Positions 8,779 through 18,415 of a DNA stretch of 64,000 nucleotides are shown piece by piece. The DNA is taken from contig CP066886.1 of the NCBI GenBank assembly GCA_016745315.1, positions 4,898,501 to 4,962,500 of the forward strand, given 5' to 3'. This DNA is from Arthrospira sp. PCC 9108. GTDB lineage: Bacteria; Cyanobacteriota; Cyanobacteriia; Cyanobacteriales; Microcoleaceae. The notes below the pieces were generated by a model that saw only the letters and a list, made by a program, of their open reading frames with translations, was not told where the DNA came from and did not search any database. The number at the start of each line of letters is the position of its first letter. Positions within the stretch are counted from its first letter, which is position 1. Position numbers and translations under genes: made by a program.

Positions 8779-11700
8779 TGATAATTTTCCATGATTAACT
8801 GTTCAGGAATTTCGGCAAATTTAGCGACAGTTTTGGGAATGTTATCCCAATCAAAATCCTGAAGTTGCTGTTTGAGGGTTGCCACATAATCGAGTAAAAC
8901 TGTCGATTGGTGTTCTTGTCCTAACATCTCTAAATTTTGAATAAACTGCTTAATTTCTCGGGAAACTAAAGTTTCTCGTAAATGGGGTAAAGTCACTTCT
9001 ACTTCCTGACGCAATTTAGCGGCTAATTCGGGTAATCTCACGGGTTTTAATGAGACTTTATCCGATGGCTGTTTATCTGTGGGTTCGGTGAATTGAGTAG
9101 AATTTAGGAACTTCTTGAGTTCAGCTACAATTTGTGATTTAGTCACCGGTTTTGATAAAAAACCATTGCACAATTGCTGTAAATCTTGTTCATGGCGCTG
9201 TTGGGGAGATGCTGTTAATAGGACAATGGGAATATGGCTAGTTAGTTCGTTGTGTTTGAGAAACTGGGTGGCTTCTCGTCCATCCATACGAGGCATCCGT
9301 AAGTCCATAAAAATAATATCTGGCTGATAAATTTGGGCTAACCTAATGGCTTCTTCTCCATCTTTGGCGGTGATGATTGTATGATATGTATTGGCGAAAT
9401 ATTCGGCTAGTAAATCCAGATTAGAACGGACATCATCAGCCACTAAAATACTAGCAGTTTGAAATTGTTTTAAATTCTCGTCAAGGGCTATTAGAGGCGA
9501 TAATATTGTGGTTTCTGTGGCTATTTTGACATCAGGGAAATCAAAGGTAAATGTGCTTCCTTGGTTGATTTGGCTTTCCAGATGAATTGAACCACCTAGG
9601 AGATGGACTAACCTTTCTGTAATAGTTAAACCTAAACCTGTCCCTCCGTATTTGCGGTTACTTTGACCTTCGCTTTGGGTAAATGAGTCAAAAATCTTCT
9701 GTTGGTCTTCGGGAGAAATACCAATACCTGTATCAGTAATGGCAATTTTGAGGTTAATAGAATTATAGGGATGATTTGGTTTGAGTTGTGAACAAGAAGC
9801 CATAATTTTAACTGACCCAAATTCTGTAAATTTGATTGAGTTTCCTACAATATTAAATAGAATTTGTCGCAGCCGGACTTCATCCATGATAATACTGTAG
9901 GGTATTTCTGGGGCTATATAAACTTGTAGTTCAATATTTTTTTCCTTGGCTTTTTGTTCAAAAATATGCTCGATTTCATTAATGATGGTGCGGATATTAA
10001 CGGGTTCATAGTGTAATTGTAATTTCCCGGCTTCGATTTTGGAGAGGTCTAAAATGTCATTGATTAATGCTAACAAAGTGCGACCACTAGAGGCGATCGC
10101 CTTAATATAAGAACTAGCTTGAGGGTCGGTAATTGTTGATTGTAATAAATCCGCAAAGCCTAAAACTGCATTCATGGGTGTCCGAATTTCATGGCTCATA
10201 TTAGCCAAAAATTCGCTTTTCGCGCGGTTGGCGGCTTTGGCTTCCTCCGTCATCTTTTTAAGTCTAATATTTTTATAGGTTAATTCTTGGCGTTGCTCTT
10301 TTTCTTGGGAGAGTAGTTGTGCGTGAGCGATCGCAATTCCTAATTGGCGTGCTATCGCTTCTATAAGTTCCATTTCATCAACAGTCCAGACTCGCTTATG
10401 GTCGCATTGATGCAGGCTAATAATACCATTAGGTTGACCATGATAGAAAGTGGCGATCGCCAACATGGATTTCAGATTTTCTGACTCTTCAAAATATTCA
10501 TGGGTCTGCAAAAAAGGAGAAGCCATATTCAGTTCTGATAGCTTAATTAAGCAATCATTTTTATGGCATGAAATCGCCCTATCTTGCTCCACTATGTACT
10601 CTATATAAGGGTCATTATCAAAGGCTACCGCCTCCTTTAAATCCCCAAGTAAATGACATGGATGCTGAGAATATTTAGCTACTAAAGCCCCATGGGGCAA
10701 AGGATATTTTTGGTAAGTATGAATTAGACAGCAGTTGACTTTAAAGGCTTTACCAATTTGTTCCACTGCCGTTGTGAAAATTTCTTGAACATCTAAACTC
10801 TGACGAATTTTCTCGGTAATTTTCTGGATGATTAGGGTTTTTTGTAGTTGATTTTGTAGAGCATTTTCGATGTTTTTACGATGAGTTATATCTTCAGCAA
10901 TACCAGTATATCGATAAATGTTTCCCTGTTTATCTCGCACTGGAAAAGCACGAGACTCAATCCAACGAATTGAGCCATCTGGTCTAACAATTCGGTAAGT
11001 TTCATTAAAAGCAATACCTTGACTAATTTGCTTATTTAAAGCCTCAGTCATAGCGTTACGGTCTTCTGGGTGAACACACATTAACCATAAACTAGGATTT
11101 TTATATAAACTATCTCGACTTTGTTGCCAAATTTGCTCATAAGCGGGAGACACATAAAGCATTTCTCCGATAGTGCTATTAATAAAGAAAACTTGATGGA
11201 TATTTTCGGCTAACTGACGAAACTTTTCTTCACTCTCTTTTAAAGCCAGTTCAGTTTTTTTGCGTTCACGCAGTGCAGCTTGCTGTTCGCTAATATCCGT
11301 GTGAGTTCCAATTACCCGCAGCGGTTTTCCGTCGGGACTGCGATACATCACCCGACCCCGATCAAGAATCCATTGATAACTACCATCTTTGCACTGAATA
11401 CGATGTTCACTAATATATTGCTCTGTTTCATCATTTAGGTGTTTATTTAATGCCTCGAATACTTGCGGTTTATCATCGGGATGTATTCGTTTTTCCCACT
11501 CCTCAACATTATCGCTAATTTCCTCATCCCTAAAGCCGAGAAGTTGTTTCCAACGTCGAGAAAAATAAACCTGATTGGTTTGAGCATTCCAATCCCAAAC
11601 TCCATCACCATTTCCTTCTAAAGCAAATTGCCAACGTTGTTCACTCTCTTGTAAAGCAATTTCCGCTTTTTTGCGGTCTGTAATATCCCTAGCTGCTGCA

Positions 11701-12974
11701 TAAATGCGATCGCCTACGGGAGTAGAACGCCACTCTATCCAACGATAAGAACCATCCTTAGCTTGATAGCGATTGACAAAATTAAGCACCGAATTTTTTT
11801 GAGATAAATTTGATATTTGCTCAAGGGTAGGTTGCACATCATCGGGATGCAAAAATTCTATAAAAAACCGACCCTCTAACTCTTCTATGGTATATCCTAA
11901 GCTGATTTCCCACTGTTGATTTAATCGCAAAAATCTTCCTTCTAAGTCAGCAATACAAAGCAAATCCATAGCCATGGAAAAAAAATCATATAATTCTTGG
12001 GTTTTTTGCTGTAAAGCTAGTTCGGTATTCTGACGCTCAGTTATGTCAAAAATTGCACCATCGAGACCCAGCAAATTTCCCTGTTCATCAAACTTACCCC
12101 TACCCTTTTCATCAACCCAACGAATACCACCATCTCGATGAATAATCCGGTATTCTACAATAAATGATTCATGTACAGCTACAGCTTGTAAAATCTCGGT
12201 GGCGACAGCTTTTTTGTCATCAGGATGAATGATGTTATTATAGGAGATCACCCGATTGTTGATAACTTCATCCGCTCGATAACCGCAAATATCTTCAATG
12301 GCATGGCTGATAAATTTCATCGTCCAATCTTGGTCACAAGCACAGCGATAAATCGCACCAGGAAGATTAGCAAGTAAAGCCCGAAATGATACTTCTGAAT
12401 ATTGAGGATTGAGTACATGGGTGTTTAAATTTTGCAATTTTTCGAGCAAATTGGCTTGTTGAATAGCGATCGCCAAATGTACAGATATAATCTTCAGCAG
12501 ATCTACTTCCTCTGGTAGCCATTTCCGGCTATCACTACACTGATGAACAATCAAATATCCCCAAATATCTCCACTCACCCAAATAGGAACTATCAAAATT
12601 CCCCGCACTTGCAGCCGAGCCAGAAATTCTATATAATCATCTCCTAGATGGGTCTGATAAATATCAGCGATCGCCATTACTTCGTCTATAAATGCCTGAT
12701 ACTTCCAGAATATTGGGGCGATGTTTTCCTCGCTGACAAACCAGCAAATATCCTGAAAAGAGGCAGCTCTTATCTGGAGACTACCATCAGATTCTAAGGG
12801 ACAAATCAAAGCGCGATCGCTTTGCCACAACTCAGATAATTCCGTGACTACCGTATCAAAAATCGTGTTTAAATTAGCCAACTCAACCATCTGGTTAGCT
12901 ATTTTGAAAAGCAAGTTTTCCCTAGGAGTCGCCGTAGTAAGTTGGTCTGATCGTGCTAAAATCTGTGGAATCAT
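8775..12974 (-). CDS. Soluble hybrid histidine kinase GAF-PAS(x4)-GAF-HisKA-HATPase-REC
   Basis: A 1399-residue cytoplasmic sensor kinase with no membrane segment. Approximate order: GAF 20-180; PAS/PAC modules 195-315, 325-435, 445-565 and 582-700 (each ending in a DITxR/DISEQ-type junction); second GAF 720-890 (RQLGIAIAHAQLL); HisKA 918-985 with phospho-His in FLANMSHEIRTP (H928); HATPase 1025-1150 (DTGIGI, GGTGLGL); receiver 1175-1292 with phospho-Asp in IIFMDLRMP (D1224). A ~105-residue tail follows without a recognisable HPt, so output probably goes to another protein. The second GAF holds Cys/His clusters (SQHPCHL, ISCHKNDC), but no bilin-site assignment is justified. Signal unknown. 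It overlaps ilvA tail-to-tail by 4 bp and diverges from trpS. Confidence 0.93.
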   Translation of the reverse strand: MIPQILARSDQLTTATPRENLLFKIANQMVELANLNTIFDTVVTELSELWQSDRALICPLESDGSLQIRAASFQDICWFVSEENIAPIFWKYQAFIDEVMAIADIYQTHLGDDYIEFLARLQVRGILIVPIWVSGDIWGYLIVHQCSDSRKWLPEEVDLLKIISVHLAIAIQQANLLEKLQNLNTHVLNPQYSEVSFRALLANLPGAIYRCACDQDWTMKFISHAIEDICGYRADEVINNRVISYNNIIHPDDKKAVATEILQAVAVHESFIVEYRIIHRDGGIRWVDEKGRGKFDEQGNLLGLDGAIFDITERQNTELALQQKTQELYDFFSMAMDLLCIADLEGRFLRLNQQWEISLGYTIEELEGRFFIEFLHPDDVQPTLEQISNLSQKNSVLNFVNRYQAKDGSYRWIEWRSTPVGDRIYAAARDITDRKKAEIALQESEQRWQFALEGNGDGVWDWNAQTNQVYFSRRWKQLLGFRDEEISDNVEEWEKRIHPDDKPQVFEALNKHLNDETEQYISEHRIQCKDGSYQWILDRGRVMYRSPDGKPLRVIGTHTDISEQQAALRERKKTELALKESEEKFRQLAENIHQVFFINSTIGEMLYVSPAYEQIWQQSRDSLYKNPSLWLMCVHPEDRNAMTEALNKQISQGIAFNETYRIVRPDGSIRWIESRAFPVRDKQGNIYRYTGIAEDITHRKNIENALQNQLQKTLIIQKITEKIRQSLDVQEIFTTAVEQIGKAFKVNCCLIHTYQKYPLPHGALVAKYSQHPCHLLGDLKEAVAFDNDPYIEYIVEQDRAISCHKNDCLIKLSELNMASPFLQTHEYFEESENLKSMLAIATFYHGQPNGIISLHQCDHKRVWTVDEMELIEAIARQLGIAIAHAQLLSQEKEQRQELTYKNIRLKKMTEEAKAANRAKSEFLANMSHEIRTPMNAVLGFADLLQSTITDPQASSYIKAIASSGRTLLALINDILDLSKIEAGKLQLHYEPVNIRTIINEIEHIFEQKAKEKNIELQVYIAPEIPYSIIMDEVRLRQILFNIVGNSIKFTEFGSVKIMASCSQLKPNHPYNSINLKIAITDTGIGISPEDQQKIFDSFTQSEGQSNRKYGGTGLGLTITERLVHLLGGSIHLESQINQGSTFTFDFPDVKIATETTILSPLIALDENLKQFQTASILVADDVRSNLDLLAEYFANTYHTIITAKDGEEAIRLAQIYQPDIIFMDLRMPRMDGREATQFLKHNELTSHIPIVLLTASPQQRHEQDLQQLCNGFLSKPVTKSQIVAELKKFLNSTQFTEPTDKQPSDKVSLKPVRLPELAAKLRQEVEVTLPHLRETLVSREIKQFIQNLEMLGQEHQSTVLLDYVATLKQQLQDFDWDNIPKTVAKFAEIPEQLIMENYH

Positions 12975-13298
12975 TGGATTTGTCCCCTGTCTGAATCATC
13001 TTAGGAAAAATTAACTCGGAAAATTCACAGTGTAGAGTTATATTCCCGCCCCCGTATCAAATACTGTTGACTGAATCACTAAAAATTATCAATGCCTATG
13101 ATTCCATTTTGCCAGATTTGCTAACCAAATATCTACCCCCTAAATAAACCATGGTAAAATTTGCCGTTAGTGGGTTGAACCTGGTCTATGGGGTCTATGG
13201 GGACAGGGCCCAAGTTCCGGTATAATTCCCAATTCAGTTCAAAACCCCGCTTTGTATTGTTTAAAATAGAGTTTTAAGTTAAGTTCACAGCAGCAATC
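12975..13298. other. Divergent intergenic region between the hybrid kinase and trpS
   Basis: 324 bp without a supported gene or tRNA. It must hold promoters for both directions; the only clear element seen is a TATAAT hexamer at 13221-13226 facing trpS. Confidence 0.55.
13221..13226 (+). promoter_or_regulatory. Candidate -10 element for trpS
   Basis: A perfect TATAAT lies 72 bp before the trpS start. No good -35 hexamer is present at the expected distance, so this is weak on its own. Confidence 0.35.
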
Positions 13299-14309
13299 AT
13301 GGATAAGCAGCGAATTCTCTCAGGAGTACAACCAACGGGAAACCTACACCTAGGTAACTATCTGGGCGCGATCCGCAACTGGGTAGAAGGTCAGAAACAG
13401 TATGATAACTTTTTCTGTGTGGTAGACCTACACGCTATCACTGTTCCCCACAACCCCGCCACTCTGGCGACCGATACCTACACGATCGCAGCCCTTTATT
13501 TAGCCTGTGGTATCGACCCGGAACATTCAACTATTTTTGTACAGTCCCATATTTCCGCCCATAGTGAGTTAACCTGGCTTCTTAACTGTCTGACCCCCAT
13601 TAACTGGCTGCAAGATATGATCCAGTTTAAGGAAAAAGCCGTTAAGCAGGGGGAAAATGTCAGCACGGGTTTATTAGACTATCCTGTATTGATGGCCGCC
13701 GACATTTTGCTTTATGATGCCGATCGCGTTCCCGTTGGCGAAGACCAAAAACAACATTTGGAACTGACACGGGATATTGCTGGCAGATTTAACCATTTAT
13801 TCGGTCAACCAGATCAGGAAATTCTCAAAATCCCTGAACCTCTCATTCGTACAGAGGGCGCGCGGGTCATGAGTTTAACTGATGGGACTAAGAAAATGTC
13901 TAAGTCTGACCCCTCCGAGTTAAGCCGGATTAACTTATTAGACCCCCCAGATGCGATCGTTAAGAAAATTAAACGCTGCAAAACTGACTCCGTGCGAGGG
14001 TTGACTTTTGATGACCCAGACCGCCCCGAATGTCATAATCTGCTGAGTCTATATGCTTTACTCTCTAACCAAACTAAAGCACAAGTGGCGGCGCAATGTG
14101 CAGATATGGGCTGGGGACAGTTTAAACCCCTGCTGACCGAAACGGCGATCGCCGCCCTGACACCTATTCAGGAACGCTACAAAGAAGTCATGAGCGATCG
14201 TAGTTATTTAGAGTCTATATTGCGTAGAGGCCGGGAACAAGCTCAGGCCGTAGCCAATCAAACCTTAACCAGGGTTAAAGATGCCCTAGGTTATTCTAAG
14301 CCTTTGTAA
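13299..14309 (+). CDS. trpS: Tryptophan--tRNA ligase
   Basis: TrpS charges tRNA-Trp with tryptophan using ATP. The 336-residue length is standard for bacterial class Ic enzymes. The HIGH-like signature is in GVQPTGNLHLGNYLGA near the N-terminus, the KMSKS loop is TKKMSKSD at about 202-207, and the dimer-interface/tRNA region with GEDQKQHLELTRDIA is intact. The start at ATG 13299 fits the family (MDKQRILSGVQPTG). metF follows 61 bp downstream on the same strand with no terminator evident, so the two may be cotranscribed. Confidence 0.97.
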   Translation: MDKQRILSGVQPTGNLHLGNYLGAIRNWVEGQKQYDNFFCVVDLHAITVPHNPATLATDTYTIAALYLACGIDPEHSTIFVQSHISAHSELTWLLNCLTPINWLQDMIQFKEKAVKQGENVSTGLLDYPVLMAADILLYDADRVPVGEDQKQHLELTRDIAGRFNHLFGQPDQEILKIPEPLIRTEGARVMSLTDGTKKMSKSDPSELSRINLLDPPDAIVKKIKRCKTDSVRGLTFDDPDRPECHNLLSLYALLSNQTKAQVAAQCADMGWGQFKPLLTETAIAALTPIQERYKEVMSDRSYLESILRRGREQAQAVANQTLTRVKDALGYSKPL

Positions 14310-14370
14310 TCTCCCTGCCCTAATTTACGTTTTACCTAACCTCATTTTCTTATCTAAAACAGCCTGCCTT

Positions 14371-15261
14371 ATGAACCGCTTTCGGACTGCTTGTTTGAAT
14401 CCCAAAGAATTTGTTATTACTGCCGAAGTAGCACCCCCAAAAGGCGGTGATCCAACTCACATGATCGAGATGGCGCGGGGTCTAAAAAAACGCGTCCATG
14501 GGGTTAATATTACTGATGGCAGTCGGGCTGTTTTAGGGATGAGTTCCCTAGCTTCCTGCGTGATTCTGCAACATCATGGCATTGAACCGATTTTACAAGT
14601 GGCTTGTCGCGATCGCAACCGGATTGGTTTACAAGCCGACCTCCTGGGAGCGCACGCCCTAGGAATTAGGAATATTCTCGCCCTCACAGGTGATCCAGTC
14701 AAAGCGGGAGATCATGTTAATGCTAAACCAGTTTTTGATTTTGAATCCGTGCGCCTATTACAAGCTATTAATAAGCTAAATAATGGCATGGATTGGAATG
14801 ACAAAAAGCTGCCCCATGGTCGGACAGACCTATTTCCGGGAGCCGCAGTAGACCCCCAATCTCCCAGTTTTTCCGGGTTACAAAGTCGTTTTTATCGCAA
14901 ATTAAAAGCCGGGGCTTGTTTCTTTCAAAGTCAATTAATCACGGATTTTGAAAGGCTCTATAAATTCATGAATCAAGTGGCTTCTGATACGGATAAACCG
15001 ATTTTGGCGGGAATTTTCCTCCTGAAATCCGCGAAAAATGCCATTTTTATTAACAAATATGTTCCCGGTGTTAACATCCCCGACCACATTATCCACCGTT
15101 TAGAAAAATCATCACATCCCCTGGAAGAAGGCATTAAAATTGCGGCGGAACAAGTACAAATTGCACGTCAAATTTGCCGAGGTGTTCACCTTATGGCGGT
15201 TAAACGAGAAGACCTCATCCCGAAAATATTAGATGCAGCCAATATCCCCCCATTACCATAA
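14371..15261 (+). CDS. metF: Methylenetetrahydrofolate reductase
   Basis: A 296-residue single-domain TIM-barrel flavoprotein of the MTHFR family (PF02219). It reduces 5,10-methylene-THF to 5-methyl-THF for methionine synthesis. Evidence: the N-terminal FVITAEVAPPKGGDPTHM strand with the catalytic-site Glu, GVNITDGSRAVLGMSS, the ILALTGDPV loop, GACFFQSQLITD and ILAGIFLLKS. The flavin/folate core looks complete and there is no C-terminal regulatory domain, as usual in bacteria. It sits 61 bp after trpS. The B12-trafficking-like MMADHC gene lies 361 bp downstream, a plausible but unproven link through methionine synthase. Confidence 0.92.
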   Translation: MNRFRTACLNPKEFVITAEVAPPKGGDPTHMIEMARGLKKRVHGVNITDGSRAVLGMSSLASCVILQHHGIEPILQVACRDRNRIGLQADLLGAHALGIRNILALTGDPVKAGDHVNAKPVFDFESVRLLQAINKLNNGMDWNDKKLPHGRTDLFPGAAVDPQSPSFSGLQSRFYRKLKAGACFFQSQLITDFERLYKFMNQVASDTDKPILAGIFLLKSAKNAIFINKYVPGVNIPDHIIHRLEKSSHPLEEGIKIAAEQVQIARQICRGVHLMAVKREDLIPKILDAANIPPLP

Positions 15262-15622
15262 TAGCGGAGGGTAGAACCATGGAGTTTTCGATATGATGGG
15301 ATACAGCCAACTCCAGGAGAAGCCACCGCGCGTCTACACCCCTTTCCCCCTGGGGGAGGGGCTTCAGAATGTACTTGATGGCTAGAGAAGGCGAAGCTGT
15401 TACCAAAACTGGTGAAGGTGATTTGAATCAGGTCTGACTAACCGAGTAGATGAAGTTGGCATTTGGGCGCAATAATTCAATCAAATGGTAAAGCAACTCA
15501 AGGATTTATTCAATACATTATCATAGCCCTCAGAACTGAGAAATTATCCCAAGCCAATCAAGAGATTCTTAGCTTCAATGTGACCAAAATCTAACTTTTG
15601 CCATAATTCCCCCCAAATTACC
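15262..15622. other. Intergenic region with an inverted repeat and a decayed HAMP fragment
   Basis: No intact gene. At 15339-15361 an imperfect palindrome of C-runs and G-runs (CCCCTTTCCCCC then GGGGGAGGGG) could form a strong hairpin. From about 15381 to 15590 three short peptides in shifting frames match a HAMP linker (separate entry). Confidence 0.6.
15381..15590 (+). pseudogene. Remnant of a HAMP-domain signalling protein
   Basis: Read across frames, the stretch gives TKTGEGDLNQV, then LTNRVDEVGIWAQ, stop, FNQMVKQLKDLFNTLS, stop, ALRTEKLSQANQEILSFN. This order (..EGDL.. / N.DE.G.LA..FN.M...L) is that of a HAMP domain running into a coiled coil, as in cyanobacterial sensor phosphatases and kinases. 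Two in-frame stops and at least one frameshift make it non-functional. The parent gene is not otherwise in the window. Confidence 0.5.
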
Positions 15623-16138
15623 ATGAGCGACAATATAACCGAGGTGCGATCGCCTAATATTTCCATTCATCCCCCCACGGCTTTTGTCGCGGCTAATTTA
15701 AGGCGGATTCTACCAGATTGGAACTCTGATGATGTTTGGATAGTGATTTTTTTACAGCGATCGCAGTTCCCCTTAACCACAACTAATGATATAATTGAGC
15801 AGGAGAAAAACCGATTATGCGATCGCTTTTTAGAATTCGCCCAACCCGTAGCCCAACAACTTAATTCCCAGGGATGGATGACCGATATTATCTACCCTCC
15901 CAGCGGTTATCCGTTGCTGTCGAAACCCGGAGAAATCCACCATAGTGATGCTTTAACTGTCGCGACATCCTTAAACCTTTCTCTGCAAAAGGGACCCTGT
16001 ACCATCGTAATTCATCCCCAATGGGGAACCGCCGTTTATCCCAGTGTGTTGATATCCTCTGCGCCGCCAGATGAAATCAACAAAGCTATCGATTTTGCTG
16101 GCTATCGCGTCGCCCCAACTCATAAACCCCACAGGTAA
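15623..16138 (+). CDS. MMADHC-like (methylmalonic aciduria and homocystinuria type D) protein
   Basis: A 171-residue soluble protein that I match to the cyanobacterial MMADHC-like family by pattern: ISIHPPTAFVAANLRRILP at the start, SGYPLLSKPGEIHHSDALTV in the middle, and CTIVIHPQWGTAVYPSVLISSAPPDE near the end. In animals MMADHC directs cobalamin to its two enzymes; the bacterial role is not established. The central HP-WGTAVYP block and the single nearby Cys (PCTIV) are the most conserved-looking parts. Its last 53 bases overlap the convergent membrane-protein gene. metF upstream would fit a methionine/B12 context, but that is inference. Confidence 0.55.
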   Translation: MSDNITEVRSPNISIHPPTAFVAANLRRILPDWNSDDVWIVIFLQRSQFPLTTTNDIIEQEKNRLCDRFLEFAQPVAQQLNSQGWMTDIIYPPSGYPLLSKPGEIHHSDALTVATSLNLSLQKGPCTIVIHPQWGTAVYPSVLISSAPPDEINKAIDFAGYRVAPTHKPHR

Positions 16139-16508
16139 CCGCCGCAATGACTCCCACACTGATAGACCAAGAAGGTCCCAACCCCAATTCAACTCCCCAA
16201 TTCAATAATCCCCCCACCATTAGAAACGGTACAACGCTGAAGATAGAAGCAAAAAAAATATTTCCCGACTCCCTGCTAGTGCGCGTTTCCTCAAATTGTT
16301 CATCTGACCCATAAAAGGGACGTTCAGCCCAATCTAGCCACCCCGTGAGTTTTTCCATGAGTAATTCACTGAGGGGGGAAAACCCCAAACTTAATGCCAG
16401 CGACCATAACGCCGTCCCAGCCATAGCCGTTGTATTCAACGGGAACCAACCCAGAAATATCGATATAACAGGGGTTTCCATCGCCCATGAAAAATAATCA
16501 GTTAACAT
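16086..16508 (-). CDS. Small membrane protein of unknown function
   Basis: 140 residues with about three hydrophobic segments (roughly 12-45, 85-105 and 110-130: FFASIFSVVPFLMVGGLLNW and ISVGVIAAVTCGVYELG). Between the first and second segments is a charged stretch (RPFYGSDEQFEETRTSRESG) likely on one membrane face. I do not recognise the family. The gene overlaps the 3' end of the MMADHC-like gene by 53 bp in antiparallel orientation, which is longer than the usual 4-bp overlap. Coding is supported by length and coherent membrane topology rather than homology. Confidence 0.6.
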   Translation of the reverse strand: MLTDYFSWAMETPVISIFLGWFPLNTTAMAGTALWSLALSLGFSPLSELLMEKLTGWLDWAERPFYGSDEQFEETRTSRESGNIFFASIFSVVPFLMVGGLLNWGVELGLGPSWSISVGVIAAVTCGVYELGRRDSQQNR

Positions 16509-16638
16509 TATGTTCTGTTTATGCCTAATGGTGGCAGAATATCAAATGTGTGCTATACGGGAATTGATTTAAATATAACCCTTGTGGGTGCATCCGGTAA
16601 TTCATTAATAGATTTTGGTGATTGAGGAATCAATAATC

Positions 16639-17267
16639 ATGGCAAAACTCAACCCCCTGCAAGTTTTCAAGCGTCCGACCCTTCTGAAACGAATGCTATG
16701 GGTTCTGGTAGGTTTCGTGTGTCTGACTCTAATTCCTTGGGGGGACAACAGTTAGATATAGGTGCAACTAAGGCATCAGCCTCCCAAGTAGCGGTAGGGG
16801 TCGATTGGGGTAATGCTTCTTTTCCGGTGGAAAATTTCCAGCAGTATACATCACCTTTTGGCTATCGTGCTGGTGGGTTTCACTATGGTTTAGACTTAGC
16901 CGCACCTATGGGGAGTTATATCCGCAATTGGTGGAGCGGACAGGTAGTCGAACTCTGGGAGGATAATCGCTGCGGCACGGGAATTATTATCCAGTCAGGA
17001 CAGTGGGAACATATCTATTGCCACGTTCAGGGTCATGTACAAAGTAATGCTAATGGTACTTACTTTATTGACCGTGGCGGCGGTCTGGAACTTCGCAAAG
17101 GTCAAATTGTGGCAGCCGGGACTAGAATTGCGCGGGTTGGGATGACCGGGAGAACTACCGGACCTCACTTGCACTGGGGACTCAAGTATAGTAATCGGTG
17201 GGTTGATCCGGCCCGTGTTCTGATTGCTATGTATCATCAACAAAACCAGCGTTTGTCTCAACGTTGA
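16639..17267 (+). pseudogene. M23-family peptidase (LytM type), frameshifted after the signal anchor
   Basis: The catalytic part (ORF from 16698) is a complete M23 domain: SPFGYRAGGFHYGLDLAAP with the zinc ligands H and D, and GPHLHWGLK with HxH. Such zinc enzymes cut peptidoglycan cross-links or act as scaffolds. The N-terminus belonging to it lies in another frame from ATG 16639: MAKLNPLQVFKRPTLL, then a hydrophobic signal/anchor (MLWVLVGFVCLTLIPW). That frame ends at a TAG 14 bases past a run of six G (16739-16744). One added G joins both frames into a ~210-residue exported protein. Without correction the peptidase has no export signal. A homopolymer read error is as likely as true decay. 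Confidence 0.8.
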
Positions 17268-17291
17268 ACAAATAGCTGGTTAGGTTTTGTG

Positions 17292-17340
17292 GGGCGCGGA
17301 GTATAGGTTCATACTGTGCGCCCGGTTGTTTTGTTTTTTG
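17292..17340 (+). terminator. Terminator after the M23 peptidase gene
   Basis: GGGCGCGGAGTAT (17292-17304) pairs with ATACTGTGCGCCC (17311-17323) with one mismatch and one G-T, followed by GGTTGTTTTGTTTTTT. A second hairpin, CTGTTAG/CTAACAG (17346-17364), sits just beyond, before the end of the convergent gene. Confidence 0.85.
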
Positions 17341-17372
17341 TGGGTCTGTTAGGATTGCTAACAGGGCTCAAT

Positions 17373-17999
17373 TTAGCCTCGGGAAAGTAGATCAATGGAT
17401 ACCCGTTCCGATGGACTGCCTTGGGAAAAGGTGGGCAATTCTACGGAACTTTGATGTAATGCTGCTACTGGGTTAGTGGCGTTGCAGGCATAGGTGTTGT
17501 TAGTATCGCCGTGGGCGAAGAAATCACAGGATTTACTTGGGCTGGACTGTTGCCAAGTACAGTCAAGGGCTGCATAGTAAGCATCCTCATTTCGGCGTTG
17601 CAGACATCTAGCCCAGGCTTCAGGATCGTAACCTGAACCGAGACATTGGAGAGTGAGACCTAAACCAATGGCTTTTAAGGCGCAGTCGGCATTCACACTA
17701 CAGCCGTTTTTGTGGAAGACACCGAAGCTGTCTCTGTTGATTTCTTGTTTACCGCCAGTGTGCAAGCCATCCATTTGGCCAGGATCATTAAGTAAATCTT
17801 CGGTGGTAATTCCTAGGATATCTGCTACATCATAGACAAAATCTGTTTGGTCATCATTGAGGACTTCGCCATTAAAGATTAATTCCTCATCTGGTTCTTC
17901 TGGTGGCATTGCCCAAGGGGGAAAGGCGGCGGCGGGAGAAACACTCCAGCCTACTACCAAGAAAGAGACGGTGCCGATGGTTGTTAGTAATTTTTTCAT
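17373..17999 (-). CDS. Secreted cysteine-containing protein of unknown function
   Basis: 208 residues starting with a clear Sec signal peptide (MKKLLTTIGTVSFLVVGWSVSPAAAF, cleavage expected after AAA near residue 25). The mature part is acidic and soluble. It has seven cysteines spread through NGC, ADC, LQC, ARC, LDC, SKSC and YAC, suggesting disulfides in the periplasm or outside the cell. I do not recognise a family. It is convergent with the M23 gene and separated from it by hairpins; upstream is a 416-bp gap, so it probably has its own promoter. Confidence 0.75.
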   Translation of the reverse strand: MKKLLTTIGTVSFLVVGWSVSPAAAFPPWAMPPEEPDEELIFNGEVLNDDQTDFVYDVADILGITTEDLLNDPGQMDGLHTGGKQEINRDSFGVFHKNGCSVNADCALKAIGLGLTLQCLGSGYDPEAWARCLQRRNEDAYYAALDCTWQQSSPSKSCDFFAHGDTNNTYACNATNPVAALHQSSVELPTFSQGSPSERVSIDLLSRG

Positions 18000-18415
18000 A
18001 GTTAGTTATAATTTAGAATCAGTTGGTGAGGGAATTTCACAGTTAATAGCCGGGGTCTGAATCCATCAAAAAATCAAGACAATTATGGGTTGCTGAAGTC
18101 GCTTAACTTTCCTCCAGCATAGCTAAAGATAGGTGTTGATGTCAATATTTGTTGTGTAAAGATGTTGTAAAATCTGAGAAAATTATGTAAAGGTGGTTGA
18201 GGGTGATTGTCTACTCAAAATCTGCTGTCAAGTCAGTATTTTCACGGAAAAAGTGGCTAGGGTTTTGGGGATAAAGGGGAAGCCGGCAATCAATATTGAG
18301 CGGAAAAATGGTGGCGAGAGGGTGGTTTTGAGGTAATATCATAGCGAGTTCAGGGTGAAGGTAGCTCAGGATAGAATGGGAGAGTCTCAGTAAAAATACG
18401 GAAAGTGATAGTGTT
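18000..18415. other. Divergent intergenic region
   Basis: 416 bp between the divergent secreted-protein and HpsJ-like genes. No ORF, tRNA or clear repeat is seen; it presumably holds promoters for both. Confidence 0.5.

Noticed and set aside
12975..13298. tRNA genes in the larger gaps
   Set aside because: No T-loop (GTTCRANNC) with matching stems was found by eye in any gap of the window.
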